Shown here piece by piece: positions 12,801-23,385 of a DNA stretch of 64,000 bases. The notes beneath the pieces are model-generated. The model made no database searches. It worked only from the letters and a program-made list of their open reading frames with translations, and was not told the DNA's origin. Both the position numbers and the translations under genes were made by a program. Source of the stretch: Bryoerythrophyllum caledonicum (taxonomy: Eukaryota > Streptophyta > Bryopsida > Pottiales > Pottiaceae); contig OZ020514.1 of NCBI GenBank assembly GCA_963971425.1, positions 20,867,406 through 20,931,405 on the forward strand, given 5' to 3'. Positions within the stretch are counted from its first letter, which is position 1. Each line of letters starts with the position of its first letter.

Positions 12801-13635
12801 ACAAGTTTGGCCTATCTATGTAGACGAGCTGCCCGTTTTCTCAGTTTTTGGCTTTTGGGCACCGGACTGCAGTCATTCTATAGTGATAATAAACCCAGTG
12901 GCAGACGTAGACATCCCGCGTTTTCTATAACGTTGCATTCTGACGTGGCCATGATCTTTTTGACGTCATCCAAAACGAGTCTGTCAACAATGACATCAAC
13001 GCGTTTTGTCTTTAACATGGACGCGTTTTATGGAACGTCAAACTAAATTTGAGGTACTGCAGGATTTTCTTACTAATGCCTAATGTCACAGAAGACGCGA
13101 GACGTAACAGCCTTGACGACACCAAAAACATGGTGGACTTGTTAGAGGCTAATTTAGAATCCATATATCTGATTATGCACAAATCTGTTATCATTGATCC
13201 AGCATGGGTCCTTTTTTATCTCACTCCTTCATCTGAATATGCTTGGTTATTCACTGTCTCGTATTGGGCAGTTTTATTATTTTAGATGGCTCATTTGAAA
13301 TAAAGGACTACTAACTTAGTTCCCACCAAATATTTTTTTCTTGTTCCAAAGTCCGTCGGCGGATGATAATATCCGCTCGGTGGATGTCTGTCACATCCTT
13401 CACATGGTAGACTCTATTTGTAACATTCAGCCGTCGGCGGGCAGCCGACGGCATAGTTTACAAGACAGATTTCCCAGCGACTCTGAAGCTAATTTAGGGA
13501 TTTGTGTGGTTGTTGATCAGGTTCATCGTCTTTGAGACTTCAGAGCCACCCTCGTTGGCGGGTGGCCGACGAAATCATTGTTGCTGCCATTACCTCATCC
13601 ATTGTCTTCAGTGATTTCATATCACTAACGTTAGC

Positions 13636-16060
13636 ATGGATCCCGAACCCATGCTGTCGTTCATGAGGAACGGAAAGTCTGGACGATGGAAGCCCCGTAG
13701 AGGTCTCACCCATTCTGGCCTCTACATTGCTGGTAGGGCGATTGTCGAGAGGGTCGTTCTCAGGGACGCATGGATTATACGTATGAAGGTTATTGAAGTG
13801 TCCGATGCACTGGAGATGCCTGTTCCATTTTGTGTAGATGGCGTTTCCGTGTTGCGGGACTGCAAAGGTCGGTTGATCAACTGAGAAGCCGCTGATGTTA
13901 GGCCTTATGCTGACATCGATGAACTTTCAAAGGAGCTTGCGGAGAATTCTACTCTCTTAGTTCATGACTTGAAGCCCATCCAAGAGTTTATGGACCTTCG
14001 CAACGGCATAGAGGTGGTCTTACTTGCTGGCAGCGGCGATTAGAGACGTTGTGCAGGAGTTGAAGTCATCGACGAATGCTCACCGAAGGGTACGTGGGAG
14101 GGATTTCTCATTCCTCACAGCTTCTTTCTGCTTGTCAGAGTTCAATCTGTCGATCCCAAATACGTCGATCATCCCGCACATTGCGAGATTCCCTCTATTG
14201 GCGCTCTCGGCGATTCTGTGGGCTACCTAGTCCTATGGAGTGGCTATCAGGTTCGTCCCTTTTCACTTGATGTCCGCTCCGATGATGCCCTGGGGATTAC
14301 TCTTCATTGATCGATACTGACATTGAAGCATTGGACGACGACAACCGTTCCAATAGGGTATATGAGGACAATAATAATCATGGTACCCATAGTTATTTGG
14401 AGGGATCCGAATCGAAGACTGAAATGGCAGATGGAAGTAACGATGATATCTCATCGGCGGGTCGCCGACAACATAATTATCACTCTTTTGAGAATCCATC
14501 CGCTACCCTCGACGGTGTATCTCTTTCGAATTCGTTCCTAGACCGACCACAATGGCGGAACAAGTACTGCCACCTCCTAGATGACAACTTCGCTTCTATC
14601 AGGCGTGCCATGATCCAAGTGTGCTTGCCACATGAGGCATGCGATTCAAAGATTTTAGGAGACACTGATGTTGGGGTCCTTTTAGTCTCAGAGGACGAGG
14701 ATCTTCAGATGACAACAATGCGCTGGCGATTAACTCACACGCGCCTTGAAGGTGGTCCACTTCTTTCTGAGTGCCTTACATTCTGCTCAATGCATAGTCA
14801 AGCTGCATGCGCGGATAACGGGCTTGAGGGTGTGCCTGAGGATCCTTAGAGGGGCGTTTGTCGGAAGCTTTTGCCGAAGGACAATGTGTCGGTCTCCAAG
14901 TTCCGGCGCCTTCAGAGCCCTAATGAGTGCCGCCTTGTTAGCGCAAAAAGGTGTTGTAAGAAACGATGTTGCCAGTTATTTCGTTGGGAAGACAGCCGCA
15001 AGATTTGAAGGAAGTACTACGCGTCAAGCTTCAAACAACGACGCAAAATGGCCTATGCTATTGCGGATCAGCTTCACCAAATTCCTGGATTCCAAAAATT
15101 ATACATCACCCTTATGGGTGTCAATGTTTGTGAAGTCGCTTGGTTTAACATTCACGGCGTGTCGAAGTCCGCATACTACAACTACAAATATGATTCAAAG
15201 ATCGGTCGCGTAAATGGCAACCACGGTAACGCAGGCACTTTGCGGCCCAGGCCTCACACCGTTCAGGCTCGTGGGATCATATCCAACATTATCAACGACA
15301 GTGCGGACCAGATGCCAAATGACTCCATGTCATCGGAAACAAGAGGGTCGCCGCCTTGAAGGTCCTTCCCGCGGCCATGAATTGGAATCACTTACGTGAC
15401 ATGGCCAACTTTGTAAGTATTGTCACTACTTTCCCCTATCTTTGTATTTAGCATGGTCTGTCTTCTTTGTCGCTTCAACGAGAGACGTCGGCAGCCCGCT
15501 GACGGAACTCACCCATTGCCTACTGGGCATACCCACGACACCATCGTCTTTCTGTATTACTCATATCCTTTAAAATGTCTTATCCAGGTAAACGTTGAAT
15601 GCAATGCTAAGCTGATTTCGCAATCTGTGGTGAGTAACATGAAGAAGAAGTTCAGAAATCTAGAAGTAAAGTCTGTGGGCAGCAACTTCTCTAGATGCAC
15701 GGAGTGCGACTTCCTCGTCGAGTTTATCGCAAAATATCCTCGCGGGTCAGATGAGTGGCAAGGACTCATAGATGACCGAAACATGCACCTAAACTACCAA
15801 AGGGCATGCAAAAATGTTTATTCCGGCTGGTCGGCTCAATCTATTCAGTACCCGTCTGAATTCCTTTGCATAATTCATGACAAGATGGATACCTCCAAGA
15901 CGGCCATTCCTAGAATGCACAGGATTACCAATGCCACCGCCGGGCTTGGTCAGATTCTGATTTCATGTACCGGCATGCTCACACATGGACACGACGACGG
16001 TGCCTACGCTCATTACTCGATGTCGTTGTGGCCGAGGGACTCGAATTTCACCATCTCTTC
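13636..16060 (+). pseudogene. Gene D: transposase-like (DUF7869-type) protein, unit 1, degenerate and truncated
   Basis: The start is ATG 13636, shortly after palindromes at 13431 and 13553. An N-terminal domain (SPKGTWEGF, ALGDSVGYLVLW) corresponds to those of E and F. A Cys-rich segment (SAKRCCKKRCCQLF) follows, then a helix-turn-helix-like stretch (GVNVCEVAWFNIHGVSKSAY) and, after the intron, CIIHDKMDTSKTAIP, TGMLTHGH and YAHYSMSLWPRDSN. Gene E has the same series, including HDKMDHSKT. Homology ends abruptly near 16060. Interruptions: TGA 13882, TAG 14039, frameshift near 14290, TAG 14847, TGA 15006, frameshift near 15340. The family resemblance to DUF7869/DDE-like transposases is by pattern. 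The Asp residues of HDKMD are candidate catalytic positions. Confidence 0.7.
15413..15587 (+). other. Gene D intron with unit-1 palindrome
   Basis: Exon ends at ...DMANF, donor GTAAGT begins at 15413, acceptor TTATCCAG ends at 15587. It is placed exactly where gene E continues without interruption (QWSGVLPKVNEV). The palindrome is at 15486-15504. The palindrome is thus carried in a sequence removed from the mRNA. Confidence 0.7.
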
Positions 16061-16254
16061 TCTCTGCCGTCAGGGTTGTTCGGCCGTCCGACCATCCGGT
16101 AGTGTCCGTCTGTCCGGTTGTCTGTCCGGTAGAGGCTGCTGTTCGTCCGATAAGGGTCAACCCTAGTTTGACCATGACTCGAGGTAAATCAATGTACCCA
16201 CTGCCACAAAGGCGACTACCTAGTTGACACGTCGTCAACAGGGTCGCGCATGTG

Positions 16255-16615
16255 CAGACAGGGGGGCGGGCGCGTATGGAGATGGGCCGGGCGCATACTG
16301 AAGGGGCCGGGCGCATACTAAAGGGGCCGGGCGCATACAGAGGAGGACCGAGCGCGTATCGTTTGGGGCCGGGCGCATATAGGGGTGGACCGGACGCGTA
16401 CCGTGAGGGGCCGGGCGCGTGCAAGGAGGATCGCGCGGTGAAGGGCCGGGCGAATACTTGGAGGGGCTGACGCGTCCGACCAAGGTCGCGCGCGTTTGTG
16501 GAGGGGCTGCGCGCGTTTGTGGGGGAGGGCTGGGCGCGTTCGTGGAGGGGGCTGGGCCGGGCGCGTGGCCTTTGGGGTCGCGCGCGTACGGGTATTGAAT
16601 TCAGTGGTCGCGCGC
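16255..16615 (+). repeat. GC-rich 21-bp minisatellite, left array
   Basis: About 15 imperfect units with the core GGGCCGGGCGCGTAC (variants GCGCATAC), roughly 21 bp apart, ending in GGTCGCGCGCG motifs. It lies downstream of the kinase pseudogene and is the inverted counterpart of the array at 18590-19190. Confidence 0.8.
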
Positions 16616-16787
16616 GCTCTCTCACTTCTTAATATGCATAAACTTCATGACCCAATGTGTATGAAAAATGTTAATATTTTATTTATCACGAGATGGGCAA
16701 AAAGCACCGTTACATCACAATGTTATTACATATTGCAAAATGATCAACAATTGAAACCTTCACAATCAATATGCTAAGTCAAAATTT

Positions 16788-18373
16788 CTATATCTCATAG
16801 CGGAAGCAAGCGTCCGGAACTTCAAAGTTGAATGGTTTGGCCATTAGCTCGTCAACCACTTTGCAGAGTGTTGGACGTTTGAGGGGATCTCGCTCCAGTA
16901 ATTTCTCGATCTTCACTTGAAAAGTTGCATAGTTGACGGTTGATTTGAAGAATGTTGAGTCAGATTCTTTCTCCCAAATCGCTTTAGCCATCCACCCAAC
17001 GGAGTACGAATCGGCGAGGTGGGTGTATTGGTGTCGCCGCTGCATCACATCCAATGCCGTTTCCAAAACTTGTGGGCCGAATTTGTAAAACAACTCTGGA
17101 GCTACCCAATGTCATCTACGGCGTTGATTGTCAAGCTCCATGTCCGTCCGAAATCCATATTTTGATGGCTCTTCGTGTGATACTCGGCTCGCAATTCCCC
17201 AATCACAAATGCCAATGAAGACGGACCCTAGTTTCTCTGGAGGAAAGTGGAGAAGCACGTTTGTGGGAGCGATGTCATTGTGAATGACATTTGCCTTGTG
17301 GACTTGGGCCATCGTGCACATCAAAGCCTAGGCAAGTCTTGCTCTATTTTCCAGAAGGCTAAGATTTGTGTTGTATCCTCCGCCGAAATATATGGAGTTG
17401 AAAGGATTGAGTTGCTCGAAGCCGCCGGATTTGCCTTTGAATCAACGGTTTTAAAATGGGCCCAACTACCACCATTCCACCACAATGTGTACGCCTCCAT
17501 ATTCTTCGTATTCACCGCCCAAAACTTTATAACTCCTGGGTGTGCAACATGACATATCATGGCCTCGTGAGACCGTTGTCTAAATTTCTCCTTCGGATGA
17601 GACGCCGTTGGCATTTTTCCGGCAAACTCCATGTATGCCGAAATGGCTCGCACACCTACGATGCGGACCTTCCGAACCTTTCCGTATCCACCAACGGCGT
17701 CATATCCGGAAAGTCCATAAACTTCGATATCTTTTGGCAGAAATTGCACGCTGTGCAACATATGCGCATCCATGGCTGACTTCATCGCTTGTTCATTCCA
17801 AGGCATATCTCTCGTACGAGAGCTTGAAAACCTGCCGATGGTGGTCTTCACACCTTCGAGGAACTTGCGAAGTTCCAAGTCTCGAGGCTGATGCTGGCCC
17901 CCGCGAGGTTTTTCCACCTCACAATCGAATACATGGGATGCATTACTTGTGCATTGAGTGATTACTCTCTCCATGAATGAGGCATAGTGATATATGCCAT
18001 ATGCATCCTTGAACGATTCAAAACTCTCCAGAGCACGCTCGAATTTTGACTGGAGGACGGCCTGTAGGCACATGATTCTTGGCTCTTCCTTCTCCAAATA
18101 AACTTGACGGAATTGCACCACGTTAGTTTCACATCATCGACGGTAGTGTTGTATTGCCACACCTTGAAGAAATGCGGTATACTCCTTTGGTGGATAACCG
18201 ACATCCTTCTCGTGCGCAGACATTTTTTGCTTCGCCCTCTTCGACGGTGCCTTCGGTGCATCGGAAGGATTGCGGCTCCACTCTACAACGCTAGTAGGTG
18301 GAAGCTCAGATGCATCTGGAGCATCTAAATCAACATGTGCGGGCCGCTTTCCAGTATTACGATCACTGGCCAT
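16788..18373 (-). pseudogene. Protein kinase-like gene, degenerate
   Basis: Start ATG 18373 (MASDRNTGKRP), about 525 codons. Kinase landmarks in order: a Gly-rich loop VGGYGKVRKV, a candidate VAIK Lys in FAGKMP, LWWNGGSW, catalytic loop IHNDIAPTNVLL (HND in place of HRD), CDWGIA (for DFG), WVAPEL (for APE) and LLERDPLKRPT. All core motifs are present, so the ancestor was probably active. Damage: TGA 18136-18134 (CGA-type), a frameshift near 17440, TAG near 17333 in RLA-stop-ALM, TGA 17114-17112. The end TAG is followed two codons later by TGA. It is divergent from the RING-type gene and flanked by inverted minisatellites. Confidence 0.8.
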
Positions 18374-18589
18374 TGCAATAATCACAACCCTATACAAACT
18401 AGAATTTTATTAAAAAAAACAAAACCTCCCCCGGACCCAATGTGTGGTGGCCCCCCTCTTAGTTCCTAGCAAAGTACGAATAGTACTAGGACAAGGAGCC
18501 ACTTGAGAGGAGCCTATGTGATTGATATTAGAATCTGTTCCATTGATAGTGAAATGGAAAACCTTGACCTCGCATGCGCATCCGCATGC

Positions 18590-19190
18590 GCCTGACCAAG
18601 ACACCAAGCTCTCGGCCCTCCAGCGTACGTGCGCGGCCCTACAGCGTACGTGCCCGACCCTCCAACAAGCGCGCCTGGCCCTCCTGCAAACGCGCTCGGC
18701 CCCCCAACAAACGCGCCCGGTCCTCTATCGTACACGCCCGGCCCTCCAGCGTACGCGCCCGGCCCTCCAGAGAACGCGCTCGGCCTGTTCCCGCAGGCGC
18801 CTGGCCTCCAACCGAACGCGCCCAACCTATTCCCGCAAGCGCCTGGCTTGTTCCCACAGGAATAGAGCCTGTTCCCGCACGCGCCTGACCGTTCCCGCTC
18901 GCGCCTAGCCTGTTCTCCCACGCGCCCAGTCTGTTCCCTCACGCCCCTAGTCCGTTCCCGTTCGCGCCCGACCTGTTACCGTACGCGCCCAATCCGTTCC
19001 TGCACTCGTCTGACCCTAGTGTCCATGCGCCGGACCGTGGATCCTACGCGAGAGGCCCCAAATCCTACGCCCGAAACCCCGAATTGTACGCTCGAGACCC
19101 AACGTATGCGCCTGGTCCCCATACGGCATGCGTGCGTTTCCCATGCCACGTGCGCGCCCGGCCCACTAGTATAAATGGTCGCGCGCGCCC
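18590..19190 (-). repeat. GC-rich 21-bp minisatellite, right array
   Basis: About 28 imperfect units with the core GTACGCGCCCGGCCC on the plus strand, the reverse complement of the core in the left array. It fills the spacer between the divergent kinase and RING-type genes. It gives long Pro/Arg-rich frames in several phases, which are repeat artefacts. Confidence 0.85.
19170..19176 (+). promoter_or_regulatory. Possible TATA box of the RING-type gene
   Basis: TATAAAT about 280 bp before ATG 19457, at the edge of the minisatellite. Support is positional only. Confidence 0.3.
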
Positions 19191-19456
19191 AGCCCATCTC
19201 ACAAGCTCCAATTGGAAATCGTGGCCTTCAACCATCTTTTTAAGGTGGCTCATTGCGTGATCTTTGATTGGGGCTCCAGATTTGCACACATCCATAGGAC
19301 ATATTGCATCACCCCATCGATCACCGTTCGAATTAATTGACATCGATACCTTGGACTATTTTGAAATCCAAAGTGGTAATTTTCGTTAGTTTTTTTTTAG
19401 ATAGAGCTTAGCCTAGTTAACGAACATTTTGGTAGATTTTTTTACAGTGTTCGGCT

Positions 19457-21574
19457 ATGGAGAGTGAGAGTGAGCCGGATGCCAAACAACAGCCACCAAT
19501 GTCCACCGCGCAAAGGAAGAGGGAGAAAGACAGAGATAGGGCGAGGCACAAGAAGCTCTAGAAGAAGCGGATGCACGTGTTCAACAGTCCAGCGAAGATT
19601 GCATTCGTGGGTTGGCAAGATGAGCCATGGCCATGGTTGTCTGTCACTTGCGAGGATTACATTGAGTGGTGCCATCTATCAAAGATGTTTCCTCCACATT
19701 GCCATTTAATAAATCGTCTTGCAAACAAGACAAATTTGAAGTATTGCATCAATGAGGCGTTTCGAGCTCGTGCCGTCCAAGTTCACCAATACTTATACGA
19801 GCTCGAATTCATGCCCCGCAATGATTATCCTCTCTATCTCGCTCGCATGGTATATGCGGAGGTCGTTCTCAATAAGCGAGTGGATTGGAGGACTGTGCGG
19901 AAAACTCCAAAAATGCCGAGGGTGTGGATGCATGCCGATGTGCCTAGGGAGCATCATCCTATGTTTCATTTTGCGGCACTAGGGCCACAGAAAACGGATG
20001 GCCCAGAAGAAGTAGCTCCAGTAGAGTCGGATTCATCACCGGATTCGGACTCAGATGGACGTGTAGATTGGCGTTCATCGACTTCTCTAGTGGCGCATGC
20101 GTCACGAAAAAAGCGCCAACAAGTGAAGCTCCATGAAGCAGGACGTCTACTGGTTCAAGGAGGTGGCCAGGTAGATTTACCAATCGTAAATCTTGTTGGC
20201 GATGATGAACCCGCCGCGAGGCTTGAAGGTGTTGGAGATGAAGAACCCATCCATGTTGTGGATGAAATGCCAATGATGGATGTCGTAGTCACCACTTCCA
20301 ACACCAGGCATGTAGCATCAGGGTCCGGAAGTACGACCGTCGATGCTCACTAGGAGTTATTGGACACTATCAGCTTGAAGGATGAGATGATTCAACGTCT
20401 CCAAGAAGAGATTGAAAACCTCAAGCTGCAATCCAGTGAAAAATGTGATATTATCACCAAGCAAGCAGCCGATATTGAAGAGTTGCATCGAGAACGTCTT
20501 GCCAGCGAGGCTGATATTGGAAGAGTTGCTCAAGGTGTGGACGAGACAATGATCAACAATGTTATTGCCTCTGTTACTAGCTGCTTGCTAGAGACCCCGA
20601 CAAGACCACCGCGTCACCGCTTTGCTAGTCCTTCGTTGGTTTTTCTACCACCGCCGACTATAGCAGCGCAGCCATTCGTAGATTCCATCGGCACCGAGGA
20701 TTCTCTGTCATTTTCCCCAGCTAATCCAAGCACGGAACTTGTTCAGCTTTGCACTCCAAACGACATCCTTTGAAAAAGGATTAGATCGGTGAGCGAGTAG
20801 TCTATCAATGGAAAGTGGCATGCATTTTGAATGTTGACCGTGCGAGGCAAATGGCAATAGAGGTCGAGAAGATTGACAACGAATATTTGACAAATAATAC
20901 GCGCCGTGACTTTGGACTCACATCTTGGGCTCACATCGACTAGATGTTTCCAACTGAATTGCCTCTGTTGCTAGATGGTAAATCTATTGACTGGGCAAAG
21001 TTGGAGTGGGACCACGCAGAGGCTATGTCTTCTCATGCCCTTCAACCAAGCACAAACGTGGCACCACGCAAATTATGGCCAACACCAGCAAGCTTCACGC
21101 AAAATGAAGATGCTTGCCCGATTTGTTCAAATCCTTTCGAGCCTGAAGGTGCATATGCTCTTGGCACGTGTCGGTGTTTATACCATCTGATGTGTCTGCT
21201 AGGTGGTATCTTGACACGTAGGTTTTGCGCAAAGTGTAGAGCACCATTTCATAAGCGCTTGTATGAAGTGTTTGGCCTCACCGCCTACATGCCACCTAGT
21301 TGGGAGCTGAATCCGGAGAATGCGCCTGGGGATGCCTATGCTCAAAAGTGGGGAGAAGATTTGGTGTGGAATTGGCGTGCGCAGTGCCACCAACTACATA
21401 GGTCCAGTGTAAGCACGCAATTTGGTTGGAAAAATGACCTCGAAGAAATTGTACGAGTGGTCAAGAAGCTCATATCGGGAACCACCGCAGACCATGTTGG
21501 TAAACAAAACTTCTTCTATCAAGTCATGGGCGGATATTGGGATGCTAGGCGGAAGCTATTTCAATTCGGGCGAC
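19457..21574 (+). pseudogene. RING-type zinc-finger protein gene, interrupted by an LTR element
   Basis: Start ATG 19457 (MESESEPDAKQQ). A basic coiled N-terminus is followed by a conserved-looking domain (FVGWQDEPWPWLSV), an acidic Ser/Asp region, a coiled coil (MIQRLQEEIENLKLQ) and a C-terminal RING-like finger: CPIC, then TCRCLYHLMC, then RRFCAKC. In-frame TAGs at 19559, 20351, 20782 and 20941, plus one frame change near 20770, break it. All four TAGs sit where Gln would fit (for example KKL-stop-KKR, AHID-stop-MFP). The LTR element entered after 21574; the frame resumes at 36702 and stops at 36745. Its end overlaps tail-to-tail with gene E. The putative role is a ubiquitin ligase-like protein; the substrate is unknown. 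Confidence 0.75.
21570..21574. repeat. Target-site duplication GCGAC (partner at 36697-36701)
   Basis: The five bases GCGAC directly precede the 5' LTR and directly follow the 3' LTR. This marks a genuine integration event into the RING-type gene. Confidence 0.95.
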
Positions 21575-22460
21575 TGTTAACCGGAGATTCAGGCTTATTA
21601 TAAGGTCCCGGTAGTAATTTTTTGAAGTTACTAAGTAATTATGGTTAAAAGGTAAACCAGTGGATGAAACTGTCATGAATGACAATGGATGAAACTATTC
21701 TGAATCATAGTGGATGAACTGTCTCTACTTTGGATGAAACTGTTCGGACCTGGATGTCATCCATCCGGACATCTTTCATCCATTAGGGCAGATTAGAGTT
21801 TGGAGGGGGTAGAAAGCCGCCCTCTTGGATTTGGAGGCTCATTCTCTTCTCTTCTCTGGGTATGTGTGTGTGGAGCTCAAGGGGTGTTAGAGCTAGAGTG
21901 TAGAAGTGTGGTTAGGAAGTTAGGATCTGAAGCTAATGTGCGGATTTGTAGTTGTAGTGAGTACGGGAGAGGTTTGTGAAGGCTTGAGGAAGAAAAACAT
22001 GAATTGGATACTACTTCTTGTGTGTTTGTGTTAGTGTTGTGAATGTGTGAGTAGATCTTGTTGTTAGAAGAGTATTTGGATGCAACTTGGTTGTGGGTAT
22101 TGTAGATCTGGCCAAAATACACTCTATCTGGAATAGATCTAGCTTGATCTACAAAACCCTGACCAAATCTAATGTGTTAGAGTTAGAAACAAGTCCGGAT
22201 TTGTTGTGGGTATGTTTTGATTTGCTGTAATTGAGTGCGGAAACTTGAGATCTGTGTGTTAAACGTAAGAAAAACCAGAGAAACAAAGTCCCAACGAACC
22301 CTGAATTCAGATTTAGATTCAGATCTAGGTCGATTCTAAGGTTCAGGACTCAGTAAAAGTCATATTCCAGACTTTTGTCTACTGTCGTGAAACGTCAGTT
22401 TGATGGAGCGTAGAAAAGATTGTCTTTCACCTAATTTTTGGGTGAAATCCCCCTTTAACA
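21575..22460 (+). repeat. 5' LTR
   Basis: Starts TGTTAACCGGAG and ends CCCTTTAACA. It is 25 bp longer than the 3' LTR because of an extra GGATGAAACT-type repeat near its start. Confidence 0.95.
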
Positions 22461-22461
22461 T

Positions 22462-22479
22462 TGGCGACCATGCATAAGT
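22462..22479 (+). other. Primer-binding site of the LTR element
   Basis: TGGCGACCATGCATAAGT begins two bases after the 5' LTR. TGG at the start fits a tRNA 3' CCA end. The primer tRNA was not identified. Confidence 0.6.
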
Positions 22480-22569
22480 TCGAATCAGGTGGCTCTTGTG
22501 ATCCGCAGCGCAAGATCGCAGCCTTCTAGAGGAAAGCAGGTGGTGGGTGATTAAGCGGCTGCAACATCA

Positions 22570-23282
22570 TACAGACAGCTGCGGACGAGCCAGACAGACA
22601 GACAGACAAACAGATGGACAGACAGTGAGACAGACATACAGCCACAGACAGACGTCGACTGGCAGATATCCATGCGCTACCTTGCTCAAGTGACACCTAG
22701 CTGCGACCAAGCGATATCTTACTGCCATCCAACTTGAAGAGATCCTCAGGATACCCTGCAGCAATGAAGATCACCAGAGATCCGAACGATATCTTGTAGC
22801 AGTGAAGATCCACCAAAATCCTGAAGATACCCTGTAGCAGAAGATCACAGAGACCCTCGTGAGACCCTGCTGCAAAAGACCAGCCAAGATCCGGTGATAC
22901 CTTGCAGCAGTGAAGATCCACCGAAATCCTGAAGATACCCTGCAGCAGAAGACCAAAGAGACCTTGGTGAGACCCTGCAGCAGAAGACTAGCCAAGATCC
23001 GGTGATACCTTGCAGCAGCGAAGATCCACCGAAATCCTGAAGATACCCTGCAGCAGAAGACTACAGAGACCCTGGTGAGACCCTACAGCAGAAGACTAGC
23101 CAAGATCCGGTGATACCGTGCAGCAGAAGACCACAGAGACCCTGGTGAGACCCTGCAGCAGAAGACCAGCCAAGATCCGGTGATACCCTACAGCAGTGAA
23201 GATCACCAGGGATCTGGACGATACCTTGCAGCAGTGAAGATCCACCGAAATCCTGGAGAAACCCTGCTCAAGTAACGTCCGG
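22570..23282 (+). repeat. Leader tandem repeats of the LTR element
   Basis: A short CAGA-rich microsatellite (22570-22655) is followed by repeated blocks containing CCTGCAGCAGAAGA, AGCCAAGATCCGGTGATACC and AGTGAAGATCCACCGAAATC (22726-23282). They lie in the untranslated leader upstream of gag. Confidence 0.8.
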
Positions 23283-23385
23283 CGGATACCCTGACGAGAT
23301 CCTACAGTACGGTCCAGTCCAGAAATCGACAGCGTTTTTCCAACATTGGTGACGTCTCTGCAGTATCTGTAGCAGCCCCACAAGA

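Larger units (their letters stand above)
6650..12885. mobile_element. Possible CACTA-like insert that truncates gene A
   Basis: Homology of gene A stops at 6649, directly before CACTATAAGAAA, which resembles plant CACTA termini (CACTACAAGAAA). The next 750 bp are rich in GACGT/TGACATG-type motifs. Similar motifs (GACGTGG, GACGTCA, GCGTTTT) recur at 12.9-13.05 kb, and TATAGTG occurs at 12879-12885. Only CACTATA(A)GAA is shared between the two ends, and the 3-bp flanks (GGT and ATA) do not match, so the right end is uncertain. The sequence is AT-rich, with no transposase frame and no unit-1 palindrome. Confidence 0.3.
671..15504. repeat. Unit-1 palindrome family, GTCGGCGGGCMGCCGAC, 11 copies
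   Basis: Copies read by eye: 671-687, 1162-1180 (degenerate), 2063-2081, 2989-3005, 3710-3726, 4232-4248, 5643-5659, 13431-13451, 13553-13571, 14453-14469, 15486-15504. The core is a 17-bp inverted repeat with a GGGC or GCCC centre, often extended by C/G on both sides. Copies sit between FCP1-like modules, in introns of A and D, upstream of D, and a few in open frame (671 and 3710 read VVGGPPT). None was found in the 6.65-13.4 kb insert or beyond 15.5 kb. Confidence 0.9.

Noticed and set aside
18590-19190. Pro/Arg-rich proteins encoded in the minisatellite
   Set aside because: Open in several phases and on both strands because of the 21-bp (multiple of three) period; no domain and no consistent start.
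21575-21590. AACCGGAGATT at the LTR start as a unit-3 half-site
   Set aside because: Only one arm is present, it is in both LTRs of an unrelated element, and no second arm follows.
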